A DNA stretch of 64,000 nucleotides from Onchocerca volvulus (Eukaryota; Nematoda; Chromadorea; Rhabditida; Onchocercidae): the NCBI GenBank assembly GCA_000499405.2, contig HG738138.1:12339208-12403207 (forward strand), given 5' to 3'. The notes under the pieces are model-generated. The model saw nothing but the letters and a program-made list of their open reading frames with translations, had not been told where the DNA came from and ran no database searches. The translations under genes were made by a program, and so were the position numbers. Shown here in pieces: positions 1 to 12,585 of this stretch (the first letter of the stretch is position 1; every line of letters begins with the position of its first letter).

Positions 1-731
1 CGATAGCTTAAATAATTAGAAAAATAAACAAAATGTTTGACAATTAGTATCATGAGACTTTTTTTCGGAGATATTCGGTTGCTAGTTTCTCAAATTCCAT
101 TGTATCAAATTATTATATTTTGAAAAATCTGCTGATATCTACTTATCTATGTTATATTAGTTTAAATTTCGTTCTTTTGTCAAAGTATGTCGTGATTAAT
201 GATTGTTTAGTGATTAGATTAGAGAAAATAATCATTTAGGGTAAAATAAAATAAATAAAAACAATCAGTTTGTTGGATAATAAATGGTGGAAATTTAGTG
301 TAATTGTAAATATTTGTCGAATGTATTTATTATTTTCGTTCAAGATTGCAACTTTTTTGGAACTATCAATGCTTGAAGCTTTCTAATAATAACAATTTTT
401 TAATAATTACTTCGATTTTATTTTTAATTATACCATTACAAATTATCAAAAGAAATAATAAGTCATTAAATATATGGAGTAGTTTTGAAATTTAATTGTT
501 TGCTTTTAAAAGTGTAATTATTTTAAAGGTATTCGCAAAATTATTATTCCATAAATTATTGTTTATAAAATGTATAGTATCCATTATTATATAAATATTG
601 GATTATATACAAAGTATTTGATAATTTTGGTTTGCTTACAACTATACTTAAAGATTCATTTTCATCACTGTGTAGGTTTCATTAAAATTTTTATTTTTAT
701 TTTTTATTGTTATTGTTTGTTTCTTTTTCAG

Positions 732-1011
732 ACAATTCGAGTGGATCTTCATCCAATAATACTTGAATCTGCACACTGTATTCCATTATGTCAGCAAACC
801 TGCTTACAACAATGTAACCTAAACCTTATTAAAACGCGATGTCAACCAGCTGGTCAAACGATTTGCCAACAAAATTGTGATCATCGTCAACTCCAACAAC
901 AACAACAAACAGCTGACACAATGCCAACAAAGAGCAATGATTCCGTGTCATTATTCAGATGGACATATTCCATGTAATAACGGATCGCAGTGCTACAAGA
1001 AACGTTACTGA
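732..1011 (+). pseudogene. Last exon of a Cys/Gln-rich protein gene, frameshifted
   Basis: A typical nematode acceptor (TTTCTTTTTCAG, ending at 731) opens a block that reads 12 or more residues and then a run of C-x3-C-x3-C style motifs (CIPLCQQTCLQQC, CQPAGQTICQQNC) followed by CAA-encoded glutamines. In that frame the Cys pattern stops near base 908 and the reading becomes ordinary, ending at 977. In the +1 frame from the same point the Cys/Gln pattern resumes (QCQQR, IPCHYSDGHIPC, GSQCYKKRY) and ends with TGA at 1009-1011. One surplus A in the AAA at 907-909 explains the break. Upstream exons must lie further 5' or outside the window. The family looks like secreted Cys-rich nematode proteins, but I do not recognise a named member. 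The frameshift could be real decay, a polymorphism or a sequencing error in the CAA repeat. Confidence 0.55.
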
Positions 1012-2585
1012 TTGTATTTTAAGTGCTACAAAATGTTTCGATGCAAACATTTACTTTATGTAAAGTTGTTTATACAGCTTTTTTTCCTTTCCTACTCTTC
1101 TTGCAAATAATAGGAAAATGATTTTATTAATGTTATGATTAATCTAGTTTTTTCTTACTTGGAATAATTGATAGGTTTGATAAGATTTGATTCATATTAC
1201 TATGGTTTAGTTTGTAAATTTCATTGATATCTCTGCTTTCTTTCATGATTATGTAAGCATTATGATACATATGAAAAAAATTTAATAATTTTACGGGAAA
1301 TGGTTTTATGTAGCATGTAGTAATGTGTATTAGAATTAGATGAATCTATTCATCAAATTTATTTTTCTCATTAAAAAAAGGGAAGTTATAGAGATGATTA
1401 TTTCTTGCTAATATTCATAGAATTTGAAAAGAAATTTCAAATTTGATCCAATTTTTTATCATCTTTTCTTGATTATCGTCTAGTTTCAGTATACTATAAC
1501 TGCGATTGAGGAGTTCATTAATAGACATGAAAGGGGAAACCTATGTCATAATGATAATAAAGCTATCATCCGGAAAACGATAATGATATCTTGTTCAATG
1601 AAACTAACATTATGCTTCAGTAATTTGATTTTATTTTTAATTTGCAATAAAATTTTGAAGAGAAAAAGAAAAGCTGTGTAGTTTTTGAACTAATTCATTC
1701 TTGTTTTTACTTGATAAAAATTAAAGCTAATGCCAAACTGATTTGTTTATTATAATAGAATCCGGAAATTAAATATTGATAAGCATCGATTATTACCGAA
1801 GATCATTTGGTAACAAAACTCATTTATGTAAATAATTGATTGATGTGAAAAGCAAGATGTGGTAAACCATACATTCTGATATACTGGAATGATCCATGCA
1901 TATTTGTTTGACATACAAAGCAAGTCCAACATTCTCAGTTTCTTTCCGGAAAATGCATGATTAAATTTATAATGTGGGGAAAATTTCGAATAGTTCATTT
2001 ATTAAGCAGATCATATTATTAATGAAGCAATCATTTGGATAACTTAACAGAAATTAGCAAACTTTCGATAACATGACTAGTCTTTCTTGTTTCTGGATTG
2101 TCATTACCCCGTTCACTATGAAACAGAACATTTTATAATTCCGGAGCTAGTTACCGTGCGACATTTTAAATTTCTTGAAAAGTTATCAGTTTTCTTATTA
2201 AAGGATAACGGCATTTCTCCCGATATGAGATATGTCATCTTTAATTCAATACTTTCCATATTCATTACTGATTCCGAAATAGATAAGCAAAACAATGGAT
2301 GAATTTTTGATGACAATTGCTCATTGATAAAACAGCCAATCTTTTGAATTTGATATATAAAAATACTTTCTTTCAAATATTCAACTTATTTCTAAATTCA
2401 TAAAGTCAAAACGAATTTCAACAATATTCTTCAGTATTTTTTGAATTATTTTACATCCATTTAAACATTTTGAAGATGTCATTAAGCATGACATTTTGCA
2501 AATATTAAACCTTTTTTTTTTTTTTTTTTAACTTTCGACAAAAAAAAAGAAACGATAAATTTTTGTTCACACATTTGGAAACATT
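1012..2585. other. Intergenic stretch, no gene seen
   Basis: AT-rich sequence between the Cys-rich exon and the 3' end of the TWK-A channel gene. The open frames here (longest about 86 codons at 2116-2376, minus) lack flanking splice sites in matching phase and show low-complexity composition. It probably contains the 3' UTR of the plus-strand Cys-rich gene and of TWK-A; a pure T tract lies near 2513-2530. I see no RNA gene or mobile element. Confidence 0.5.
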
Positions 2586-5500
2586 TTAATTGGTTTCTTT
2601 TTTTAAACTTCTCTGATGATCTTTACGTGAAGAAGTGCGTGAAAGACGATGAAACTTACTCCACTCCTAAATGAAAAATAAATGAATAAATTATAAAAAT
2701 CGTTTTAAGGAGTATGTTCAAGAAAATCACTTATATTTTGTTTTTCTGATTTTTTTTTGTTTTTTAAATATTGGATATCTATTTGAGCAAGTAACTCACA
2801 TTTTGATATTCTTGATAAAGCTTCCAGACTTTCTCACTATAGCCTTTCCGTCGTAAAGCTTCCATATTTTCCTGTGCTAAAACTTAAATATTAAATTTTG
2901 TAGAGTTAAAATAACATTAAGTTTAACTATCCATGCAAATACCATTTTTTATCTAAAGTATATCGTGCGAAAAGCAAAGAGGAAATATATAAATTGACGT
3001 CATTACCTGAGGCATGAGTCCTTGAGATAAACTACAATGAATTATCCATAAACTTCAATTCCTACTATTTTGAATTTATTTTCTAAATCTCAAATATTTT
3101 ATTGATTTTTATTGCTGATAGCCCAAATATGGTTGAAATCAAATTCTTTTCAGAATAATTTCGCAATAAGAGCAGTTTTCTTTTCAAATATAGAATTGCA
3201 TTTTTACAAGCTGCAGTGATCATCGATAATTCTGGTGAAATCTGTTTTAATAGTTTCAAATGCTTTAAATACTTCCGGAGTTTAAAATTTTCTTTCAGCT
3301 TCAAATTTATGTTTCGAGTGTGGAACTTAATTTATGACGTGAAATTTATTTTCAGTTCAAAAATTCTAAAAAATTTAATTTCATTAGCATAGCTTGAATT
3401 CAAACTTACGCTCTTTGACAACTGCTTCTTCCTGTAATTATAATTATGACATTCATTAGTGAGAAACTAATACCATCGAAAATTTTAAAATAAAGTATTC
3501 TGTCAATTAAACAATTGATGTACCGGTTCAAGTGATGGACCTTGTCTTGATTCTGATTCCATTTTTGCATCCAAAATCTCAGGTGTTTCTAGCATTGATT
3601 CAAGAGGAGGCATCGGTTCAAGTGCAGTAAACGTCGTTGTTTCACATTTTTACGGAATTTCTTCTGCTTCTTCTGACAACTCCAGTCGATGCAATTGAGG
3701 TTCTGGTCCTGATACAAGCTCTGATTCTTCGGTTCCTGGTGATGGTTCACATGGAAGTGTCGCTTGGCTTATAGCAAAAACCGGAAAACATGGTTTAGGT
3801 TCTGGTAGAAACTCGAGTTCTGCTTCATATTCGGGTATAGGTTCAAGTTTTTGTATAAGGTCTGATTCCGGTTCAGGTTCTTCTGCAAGCTCCGGCTCCG
3901 GTTCCTGCTCTGGCTTAGGCAGCAGTATAATCTCTGGTTCTGGTGCGAATTCAGGATCTGATTCTAGTAGTTTAGAAGCTTGAATGAGAAGTTCTGCAAA
4001 GAGTTTGAAACTGGAAATTTCATCGTTGAATGAATATAACCTAGCTTGCATAAAAAAAAAAAAAAAACGAAATGACTGAAAAATGAGCTTACCATTTTTT
4101 TGATTAAAATTAGCTTCTCGTCGCGAAGATTGATTCTAAAAATATTGTAAAATTTAAAAATGTATAAGATGCAAAAATAATTAGTGCATTAAAAATACCC
4201 TGAATGACGGTAGTTCACCGGCTTCAACTTTGATTGCTTGCTCCACGAAATTACCAATATTGAAACCAGTCAATGCTGCATCAGGCACATTGAAGCGATC
4301 ACATAAATTATGAATTATTTGACGAACAGTTAATCTATAAACAAACTTCGTAATATTTAACATATTTGTTTTACTTTTTGACATTTCAAATTTAATTTTA
4401 TCAAAATTTAAATGGAATTTATACATATTTCATATATATGTTGCAGTAAATCGTAGCATAATTTTAACAATTACAGTAAAGAAATGAAAAATATTGTAGC
4501 ATTTTTTTGAAAATATTTTTTTGTTTTTTATTTTCTTTTTTATTTTTCGTTTAAAAATACGGAGAAATAAAGTTTGGCAGTAAAAATGATTAAGAAATTT
4601 ACTTCTCTTTCTCATATCGCAAAAAACAAAAGAAAAAAAAATCGTTCTAAATTCATAGTATGAAATTTTTGGTCACCTTCTACAAGGATTAATTAAGATT
4701 GAATCTGATTTAAGTGAGCAAGTTACTGGCTTTGGCATTTTGGAATAGAATTATTTGGTTGTAATAATTTCAAATTCTATCGTTAAATTTATATCTTAAA
4801 CAGGTTATTTGAACTGAAATAATAACATTCAAAAATCTAGAATGAAAAAACCTTTCTCCACCAAACCAAATTTGGATATTGCCAACATGTTTAATTGTCC
4901 GTCTGAAATAATGCAACTTTCTCAATGTATCCGCAGCAATTTCAATTGCAATAGTTGCAAGTGCTAAGCCAATAATTATATACAGAATAGTTACAGCCAT
5001 ATAAGTTCGCCTGTAAAATTTTATTATATAAACTAGCTGGATCCATGCTACGCGTGTCCGGCTGCACCTAATCTATATAAATAAAAACATCAATGTTCGT
5101 TTGTTTAAAATCTTAAACCTTCGAAAATCCTAAAACACGCGCCTTATCCATATTAATTCAAATTCTTAGATATCGAAAAGTCCTTACCATTGCTTTGAAA
5201 TTTTGACACAAATTAGCATTCGAATACGCGCATGTTTTTATACACACGTTGCTGTAGCTCAGTCTGGTTAAGTAGTAAAAAAGAAAAGAGAAAGCGCATG
5301 TTTCTACTGTTGGGAAAAAAACTGAAACTTTTTAATTTGATTCGTAGTTTGTTTGGATTGGAGATTACTATGATGATTCGGTTAGGTCAGCAATAGGTGT
5401 GAGAAAGTATTTTGTGTCTTGTGTGACAGGGATGAATGCTGTTGAGAAAGGTTTTATTGATAGATGAAGAATCTAACAAATAATTGTCAGAGAACATCCA

Positions 5501-8500
5501 GGCAAATTAATCACCGGATTATTCTTTCCTTTGTCGATAATAGAAAAAAATACTATTCAAGTGAACTGTCGGATTGTTGCTACTGCGGCATCACTTTGAG
5601 CTGTCGAACTGAAATCTTTGAAACTCCGAACTGCTGCTTTTGCTGCGTCGATCTTCGTCGTTGATCTGTGAATTGGAACGTTTTGGTGATAAACATGTTT
5701 GTCGTCCCTTTGAAACTATGTCGCGTCACTTGACCTTTAGTATTTCTTGTTTACAATTATTGTCATGACGTTATTTGACATCTTTCAGTTTTCGCCTACA
5801 TCTGTTTAATTTCACAATACTTGTGGATATACAATATTTTTTGTTCTTTCATTATCATTGTCTGTGTAGATATGAAGATTGTCTGGTTTGCCGTCTCTAG
5901 AACACACACACATAACTGCCCATGTGGAAAGCAATTAGTCTCTAGATCTAAACCGCACAATTCTAACGATTGACTCTGAACTTTGTTGATGGTGAATACA
6001 AACGCCGACCGAATTGGGAATTACAATCTCTTAAACTGAAATGGCATACCTGTTGGAATCGTAGGGATGCGAGGAATAAGGGCATAATCTTTTAAAGATC
6101 CTGTAAGAGAGCCTCTACGACACTGCTCATTAATTTCTATACTACAAGCCGCATGCCGTTGCAAAGTTTATCTGGTTGATATTTCGCAACATGACAATTG
6201 GCACGCTGATTCTGGTACATCGAGTGAATTCAAAAATTCTGTTGGATAGTTATCGGCTTCATCTGCTTCCACAATAGTGTCGACGAACTTGTATGTGATT
6301 GCCTCGTTTTGAATGTTAGACTGAATAATATTGTGCAGTTCGTCAAACGTCTTTGTTCTTGGCCGAATATTTCATTCATTCAGCCAGTCGTGATTCTTAT
6401 ATTTGGTTTGAATATCGGGAAATGCTTTCTCAACTAACTCTTCTTTTGACGTTACTAAATTGCAGAAGTTATGAGGCAATGAAATTCGTCTTGTGGTCAG
6501 ATCAACCGGACCTTTTCGCTCCGAATTTCCAGCAACTGATGGGAGAATATCTCAATTGATCGATCGTTTTGCAGCTGAACACGCATATTTGTAGCAAATT
6601 TTGACGTCTTTACATGTCGCCACAAAGTAGAATATTTCAGATAATCATTTATTTCGTCCGCCTGCGTCGATCGAGGAATTACAAGTTATGTTCGCCTGAA
6701 ATTTCCTGCAAGCAGAATTAATGCGTTCCCAAATGGTCTGATATTTCCACGCAAATCTTGCAATGATCGACCAAGAATTTCGATCAATTTTTTGTGCGAT
6801 ATTATACATTCATTCCAAACAATAAGTTTGCATTCTGCAATACTTTTCCCATGCCGGATGTTTTGGAAATGTTGCATGTGAAAGTCGAAGCGGGATGACA
6901 GTTCTTCCACCTGGTCTCAATGTTGCAGCTATTCCGGACGATGCAAGAGCTAAGGCTATGTCATTTTTGGGATTAAATTGCGGCCAGAATCAATCTAATT
7001 AGGGAAGTTCCTCCTGGCGCACTTAAAAAGAAAATTTCTCCAACTCTCTTATTAACAGTTTGAATCATTTGATCGTAAATGCCTTTTTGCTCAAACGTTA
7101 ACTTAGGAATATTTGATTGCACATATGACAAAATCATAGATTGCCGGAGTTAAAGCATATGTAAATAAGCTGGATCGTAGTGCCTACGCTATTTTGATAA
7201 CACTAGAAGGTCATATTCAGTTATCTTTAGACCCACAGGAGTAAAGTATATAGTATATGAAAAACTAACCAAAGTTACAAACAGGCATCAGGTACTCGGT
7301 AGAGTGGAAAATTGTCTTAAATAAAAAAAATAGTGAAATTACTTCGTCATTTTGACTGGCTTTAACCATAATTAACAGAATAAAGCAAGAATGTACAAAA
7401 GTTTAATCGCTCTAGTCTTTAAGATGTATAGAACAGAATCGATACTAAAGTTCTTTATAATGCCACAGCGCTTGAAGCCCACTTTGCAGAAATTAGTGAT
7501 TTGTATGACGCATCAAAACTGATCACTACTAGAGAGAATATAAAATCCATAATCTTCATAAATTCAAAACTCCCAAAATCACTGTATAAAATATATTTAA
7601 TCATCTAACATTGGTGCAGCAAAAATTACTGCCAAACTAGATGTTGATAAACAAGTAAAATACTTCAAAGCTGTAAAATTATTTTCTCTTTGAAAATAGA
7701 AATACCGAAAATCTACACCGATAATTACCAACCAGATGAAATAAAAGCACTTTAATAACAGAAATTATAAAAAATAGAATAAATTCAAATTCAAAAAAAA
7801 ACTATTTAATACTTTTGATTGCAAATCAGTCGTGTTGTAATTTTGTTCGCGACGGAATTCTACAATGAGCGAAGCAGCAGCAGATCGATTCGGTGATGGC
7901 ATTCCCAGTTAATTGAGAAATTTTATTCGCTATTTGTAAGCACAAGTTATAGATTAATGGATAAAAATAGACAAATGAGGATATAATTGAATAAAATTTA
8001 AAAAAGAAAATATTAGTATCAATTATATTAAATTATAAATCACTAATACTTCCGATGGATTTGAATATTTAATCTATGGAAAAATGAAGAAAGTTATGAG
8101 TTAATATTTTAGCATTAAATTTGCATCAAATTAAGCTAAACCAAAATTAAGTCGGAGAAGATTAACTGAGCAAAAAGCTTAATCTTAAGAAATATTTAAA
8201 ATTGATGTAATAAAATTTCTTTGGGTTAAATTGATGCCTTTTTTCAAACAAATTAGGCTAACTTTTATTAAAGAAAAAGAATTTCAAATTCAAATTTTAA
8301 CAGATATTTAAAATTTTTTTCAGATTCGTAACAAATCCAAAAATTTTTTTATCTATCTGCCATATCAGAATGCATTTTAATTCTTTTTATCGTTTTTTCC
8401 TTCTTTCCTTGGATAAATCCACGTAATGTAATAAGCATAACAGTAGAAAGAGAGATGAAGGTAGAGGGAGAATGAGAGAAAAAAAGAAAGGCGGATTATT

Positions 8501-11500
8501 ATTATTGGAGAGATTATTTATTATTATTTATCAATTATTAATTATTAATTATTGTTGAAGAAATGGGAGGAAGAAGGAGAATGAGAGAAAAAAAGGAAGG
8601 CGGAGTCAATAAACTCCGCCCCTTACTTTTAATTGTCAAGCACGTGGCACGTGAAAAAAATATGTTTACATAAGAGCACTCGCTTACTCGAATGCAAGGT
8701 TGTGTCAAAATTTGAAAAGAATCGGTGGAGAACTGAGATCATTGAGAAGTATCAGAGAGCATTTGCATTTTTATTTATATGGATGATCTATTTACAACGA
8801 AAAAAAAATGAAAAAAGAAAGATAATACTTTAATATAAATTGATATTTACATGCTAAAAACAGTATTCTGATATTACTGTGTGGAAGTAATAATAAAAAA
8901 TTCTAAAATTAATTAAGGTTGAACCTTTGCGGGACAATATCACCAAGTCCAATGGATGTTAATGTTATAAAATTGAAATATACAGCCTGAAAATTATTGC
9001 ATAATTAACATTTTAATCAGATTAGAAGTATTTCGCTAGTTAGTATTAATCGATTTTACACTGTTAACATTATTATTACGAAGAATTGAATAAATTTAAT
9101 AAACAATTTTTAAAAAAAAAAAGTGATTAGGTAATACGAAATGAATTGGATTAAACAAATCTAATTAATTTGTTTTCTTCGTTCTCTTTGTTTAAACAGA
9201 AAAAAATTTTTTAGATTTCATTATTTACTTACAGTAAAAAATGGTATCTCAGGTTCATAACTGCTGATTAATAATGAACCAGCGATAACATAAATGATAA
9301 AGAGTATGAAAAGAGTCAATGTTCGATTCGATTGTTCATTGTCATTACTTATTTCTGAGCTTGCAACTGATCCATCAATCTTAATTTTAAGAATTAAGAT
9401 TTTTCCTACAATTTTTTTTTTTATTTGTTTACTTATAAAAATTGATATTGTAAATTTATTTTAGAAAAAGGTAGAAAACCTCTTGATCATCTTTTTTTCG
9501 ACGAATTGATACAATAATATTCTTTCCTCGACGCAATGATTTATTTCGAGAATCATTATTTATAAATTTACTTGCCTTGTGAATGCATATCAACATCTTA
9601 AAAAGGTTTCGTAGGTTATTTCGTCGCCAAAATCGCCTGGAATAAAGAACACAAAAGAAATGAAAAGTGATTCAATAATAATATGAGGAAATTGACTTTC
9701 TAAAATACTAAAGAATTTCGCAGGATTCTAAAATAATTTCAAAGACTTTACATATGATTCCTAAAACATGCACATTTCTGAAATTTGCGCCGTGGATTTT
9801 TAGAATATCTGAAAATTTGTGAGTTTTTGAAATAAAAAAAAAAGACTGGCTAAATAAAAGTTTATAAAACTTGAAAAAGTAACTTCATTTGAGCAATGAA
9901 GCGATCATTACAAGCGAAAATAATTTGGGAAATAAATTTGCCAAGATCCGCAATAGTGAGTAATGTTAATGGTACGCCGAATGCAGCAAAAAATATGCAA
10001 AACACTCGTCCGGCGAAAGTTTTCGGTGTAATATTGCCGTAACCTGAAAGAAAAAAGAGAAAAAAGAAGTCAATTAAATTAAATTGACATTTGTTTTAGC
10101 AGTAAATATATTTGGCAAATTACAAATTATCAATCTGCCGGTATTTGATGAGATCGATTGCAAGATCCATTCATAAAATATCCAAAAATTCCTCAACACT
10201 TTAAAAAAAATCATGACTTAGAACTGCCATATGTGACTAAGTTTTACCACAATTTATTTATAAATACTTGAAATGATTACATTATTTAATATAATATTTG
10301 ATTATCTACAACTCATTATTGTTTAAATTGTTGGATGTAAAAAAAAAATAACTAGTTATTATTAAATCAAAACAAACCAATTGTTGTAATAAGTGAAAAT
10401 GCAAACAATAAAGAATCAATAAATGGCCAAGTCTCAACAGATGAATTTTTTCTCGTTTCCGCATCTTAAAAAAAAAAAAAAATCTAGGAATCATTTTTTT
10501 TTTTTTTGGTTTTTCAAAATTTATCAAATTAGATTCATGTTTTGTCAATATAATTTCATTCCAGTTATATATCTATTTCATTATATTATATAAATTCATT
10601 AAAGTCTTTTAAATATTGATAAAACAAACCTTGAAGATTGAATGATTGTAAGTATTTTTTGCCATCATTCCGCTGTCCATTACCAATCATATTTGAAAAT
10701 AAATCGTAATGATAGCAATATTTGAAATGGTGAAATGACAACTGATCAAATATATGATTAGAACAATTACTTTTCTTTAATAAATCCTGGAATCTATCTT
10801 AAATTTCAAATGCAAAGAAACGAAAATTTTTAATAGGATAGGATTTGATATAATGTAATCATTGTGATCATCAATTTTTGGAATTGAATAAAACGCTTAA
10901 AATAATGAAATAACAGAAAATGATTATTGAAAGTTTAGTCAATGATTGATAAATCAAGTGAAATGAAATGATGATTGGAAGGTTCTCAATCTTTTTTTGA
11001 AAGTTCATAAAAAATCTGCTTTGCGATTATACCGGTTCTGTTATTGATAGAATTGTGATGCATTGGAAGACCATGAAATCATAGTAACAAATATCATTTT
11101 AATATGTTACTATATGTTATATTCTTAAATCAGGAAAATTCTGAATAAAAAAGAAGTGTTTGAAAAAGAAAAGCAAGTTACATAATTGAAAAGTTCATTA
11201 AAAACTAATCATTGATTACCTTGATAACGTTATTTATGCATTGACGGATATTGTGCAGAGATTGATTCCAACGATTTGCATAAGCAGGCGGAAGCAAACT
11301 CGAATCTAAACATATAGATTATCATTTTTTGAAAGCATATTAATTTTTTGGAGACATTATTTGTTCGAAAAAAATGATGACTTTTAATAATTCCCGTTTC
11401 TCTTTAAAGGTTAAAAAATTTTTACCAAAATGAAAGTTATCATATAGTCTTAGTTTAACGGACAATTATATAAAAATAAAATTATTAAGCGATATTTTAT

Positions 11501-11692
11501 TAAGAAATCATCATATAGTAAAAAAAATTAATTAAATTTACGGGAAGAAATTTGAACGATCTCGTTGTATAACATTACATTTGATAAGTAATCCACTTGT
11601 TCATTTTCCAAATGAGACAGTACAAGAGCTCCGAAAACAGCATAAAGCGAAACTACTGTTATCAATAAAATACGCAAAAAAATTGGTCCCAT
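2586..11692 (-). CDS. Two-pore-domain (TWK) potassium channel A, 16 exons, tail with in-frame stop
   Basis: Background K+ leak channel subunit of the plasma membrane (family knowledge). Exons, 5' to 3': 11692-11542, 11305-11220, 10741-10630, 10464-10378, 10043-9884, 9636-9572, 9405-9233, 8986-8925, 5010-4852, 4334-4199, 4135-4093, 3993-3524, 3431-3410, 3020-3007, 2871-2800, 2666-2586. All junction phases agree (1893 nt, 631 codons). Order: TM1 (residues 1-27, LRILLITVVSLYAVFGALVL), pore 1 filter TTIGYGN (143-149, split by an intron), TM2, intracellular loop, TM3, pore 2 filter TSIGLGD (288-294), TM4 (IIIGLALATIAIEIAAD), then IWFGGE and AIKVEAGELPS, a Glu/Pro-rich tail (412-568) and a C-terminus with VWKLYQEYQNEWSKF. 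Codon 526 (3652-3650) is TAA in frame, though the same frame stays E/P-rich beyond it, so either the gene is truncated or that piece is spliced out. The 14-nt exon is tentative. The true N-terminal exon is probably upstream of 11692, because the ATG there sits directly on a splice acceptor. Paralogue of the gene at 32918-40706. Confidence 0.9.
5033..7160 (-). mobile_element. Helitron, decayed 3' half
   Basis: Read on the minus strand this stretch runs from a PIF1-type helicase (about 7121-5865) through a non-coding tail to a terminus ending CTAG, followed by T (5033/5032), as expected for a Helitron 3' end (CTRR inserted before T). The tail has the same landmark as other copies in the window: ATTTTTATTTATATAGATT shortly before the end. 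The 5' end and the Rep domain are absent. The 3' tail (about 5800-5090) matches the inverted copy at 24748-25440 with many differences, so the two belong to one family but are old relative to each other. The terminus lies 22 bases from the acceptor of the TWK-A TM4 exon. Confidence 0.8.
5865..7121 (-). pseudogene. Helitron PIF1-like helicase remnant
   Basis: Minus-strand fragments in order match the Helitron PIF1-like helicase: a start with KLTFEQKGIYDQM, a Walker A region reading SAPGGT then SLIRLILAA, the Walker B/neighbour block IAECKLIVWNEC, then GNIRPFGNALILLAGNFR, VIPRSTQADEIN, TLWRHVKT, NMRVQLQND, and near the end FTINKVQSQSLELCGLDLE and CFPHGQL. Inactive by inspection: the GK(T/S) of Walker A is missing, the Walker B aspartate is N in VWNEC, AGDFR has become AGNFR, and stops and frameshifts lie between the blocks. 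In life the protein would unwind DNA during rolling-circle transposition as part of the RepHel polyprotein; the Rep part is not here. Confidence 0.8.
7161..8460. other. Intronic stretch with one unidentified coding-like scrap
   Basis: Between the Helitron and the direct repeat. At 7438-7611 (plus) an open frame reads ATALEAHFAEISDLYDASKL and a further 35 or so residues of soluble-looking protein before TAA. Composition is richer than its surroundings, and it lies in the intron antisense to TWK-A. It could be a retroelement gag scrap, but I recognise no motif. The rest is AT-rich, without recognisable features. Confidence 0.3.
8468..8604. repeat. Direct repeat of a 28-base purine motif
   Basis: GAGAATGAGAGAAAAAAAGA followed by AGGCGGA occurs at 8468-8495 and again at 8577-8604 with a single A/G difference. 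The 81 bases between are TTATTA-rich. It may flank a lost insertion or be a local duplication; I see no coding content. Confidence 0.6.
8627..8790 (+). mobile_element. Helitron-type 3' end fragment
   Basis: Plus-strand similarity to the 3' non-coding tail of the Helitrons at 25260-25440: the shared skeleton is TACTCGAATGCAAGGTTGTG, TCAAAATTT, and GCATTTTTATTTATAT near the end. It is diverged and lacks a clear CTRR terminus, so it belongs to a different or older subfamily. Confidence 0.5.
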
Positions 11693-12184
11693 CTAAAAAT
11701 ATCGAAAGCTTTAGCCAAGCATTTGGAAAAGAGAACCATAGACAAAAACAGAAATTTATAAAAAAGGAAAGGAAATAATGAAACGTAAATTTCACTGAGT
11801 TAAAATTGAAAGAAAAATTTCTCAAATTAGAAAAAAAAATTAAGAAATATATTAGCTGGAAATTATTTAGCAAGGCGATAGTATTATTTTCTTTGAAAAT
11901 AATTTACAAACTCTATTCATAATTTTATAAAATGAATATGAAAAAGTTTATTAGCAAAATCTCAAATTATAGATTTGAAAAAAAAAAAAGATGATACTCA
12001 AAGAAATTAAATTTTGTTTTATTGCGGTTGTGATGAAAAAAATTTGTGAAAAATTTTTGGTTATGAAATTATGAATAGATTAGCATTTTCAGAAACCTTA
12101 AAATGTCAGTATTATTGTTATTAATTAGTTCTAACTGGTCTTGATATTCAAGTGGAAGAGTAAAGAGGATAATTTGATGTATGA

Positions 12185-12585
12185 AATGATATATCGGAAT
12201 AAATAAAAATGTAAATGTTCGTTGTTCATTTTCACAAACTTTTCAAATTTTTTACTGATTGATTTGAAATTCTGAAGCAAAATTGTATTCGAATAGGCGT
12301 GTTTTTCTATATAGATATATCTATTTTTTTTTTTTAATCTGTAACACCTATGACACGTAAAAGTAATTGAACGGACTGAATTTATTAACTCCTAATTTCT
12401 CCTACTTTCTCTATTGTTCATTTCTACACAACGTTTGAAATTCTCTACCGATTGATTTGAAATTTTAAAATAATGTTGCATTTGAATAGGCATAGGTTTT
12501 TATGTAAATATGCCGCATATTTAAGAACTTTCGGAGATTTAAGATTTTGAACAAACGAACATTTGCATTTTAATTTATATAGACT
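12185..12585 (+). mobile_element. Two tandem Helitron-tail fragments
   Basis: Two related units, about 12200-12310 and 12405-12585, share ACTGATTGATTTGAAATT / ACCGATTGATTTGAAATT, followed by GTATTCGAATAGGC / GCATTTGAATAGGC. The second unit continues as AAGAACTTTCGGAGATTTAA and TTTTAATTTATATAGACTAG, the Helitron 3' tail seen at 25375-25440 in the same orientation, ending CTAG. Both are non-coding and diverged. Confidence 0.6.

Larger units (their letters stand above)
5011..8924 (-). other. Intron of TWK-A invaded by mobile DNA
   Basis: This 3.9-kb intron separates the pore 2 exon (ends CCGCAAAG at 8925) from the TM4 exon (starts 5010); phases 2 and 1 fit exactly. It contains the Helitron remnant at 5033-7160, a coding-like scrap at 7438-7611, a duplicated 28-base motif at 8468/8577 and another Helitron-type end at 8627-8790. 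The corresponding TWK-B intron is only about 340 bases, so most of the length here comes from insertion. Confidence 0.75.

Noticed and set aside
3650..4051. Stand-alone minus-strand gene starting MQARLYSFNDE
   Set aside because: The first residues lie in an intron; the true exon starts at 3993 after TTTGCAG and is in phase with the TWK-A gene.
5249..5275. tRNA-like start (GCTGTAGCTCAGTCTGGTTAAG)
   Set aside because: Looks like an A box, but there is no B box or acceptor stem, and the same stretch recurs inside the other Helitron copies (about 23889 and 25263), so it is Helitron tail sequence.
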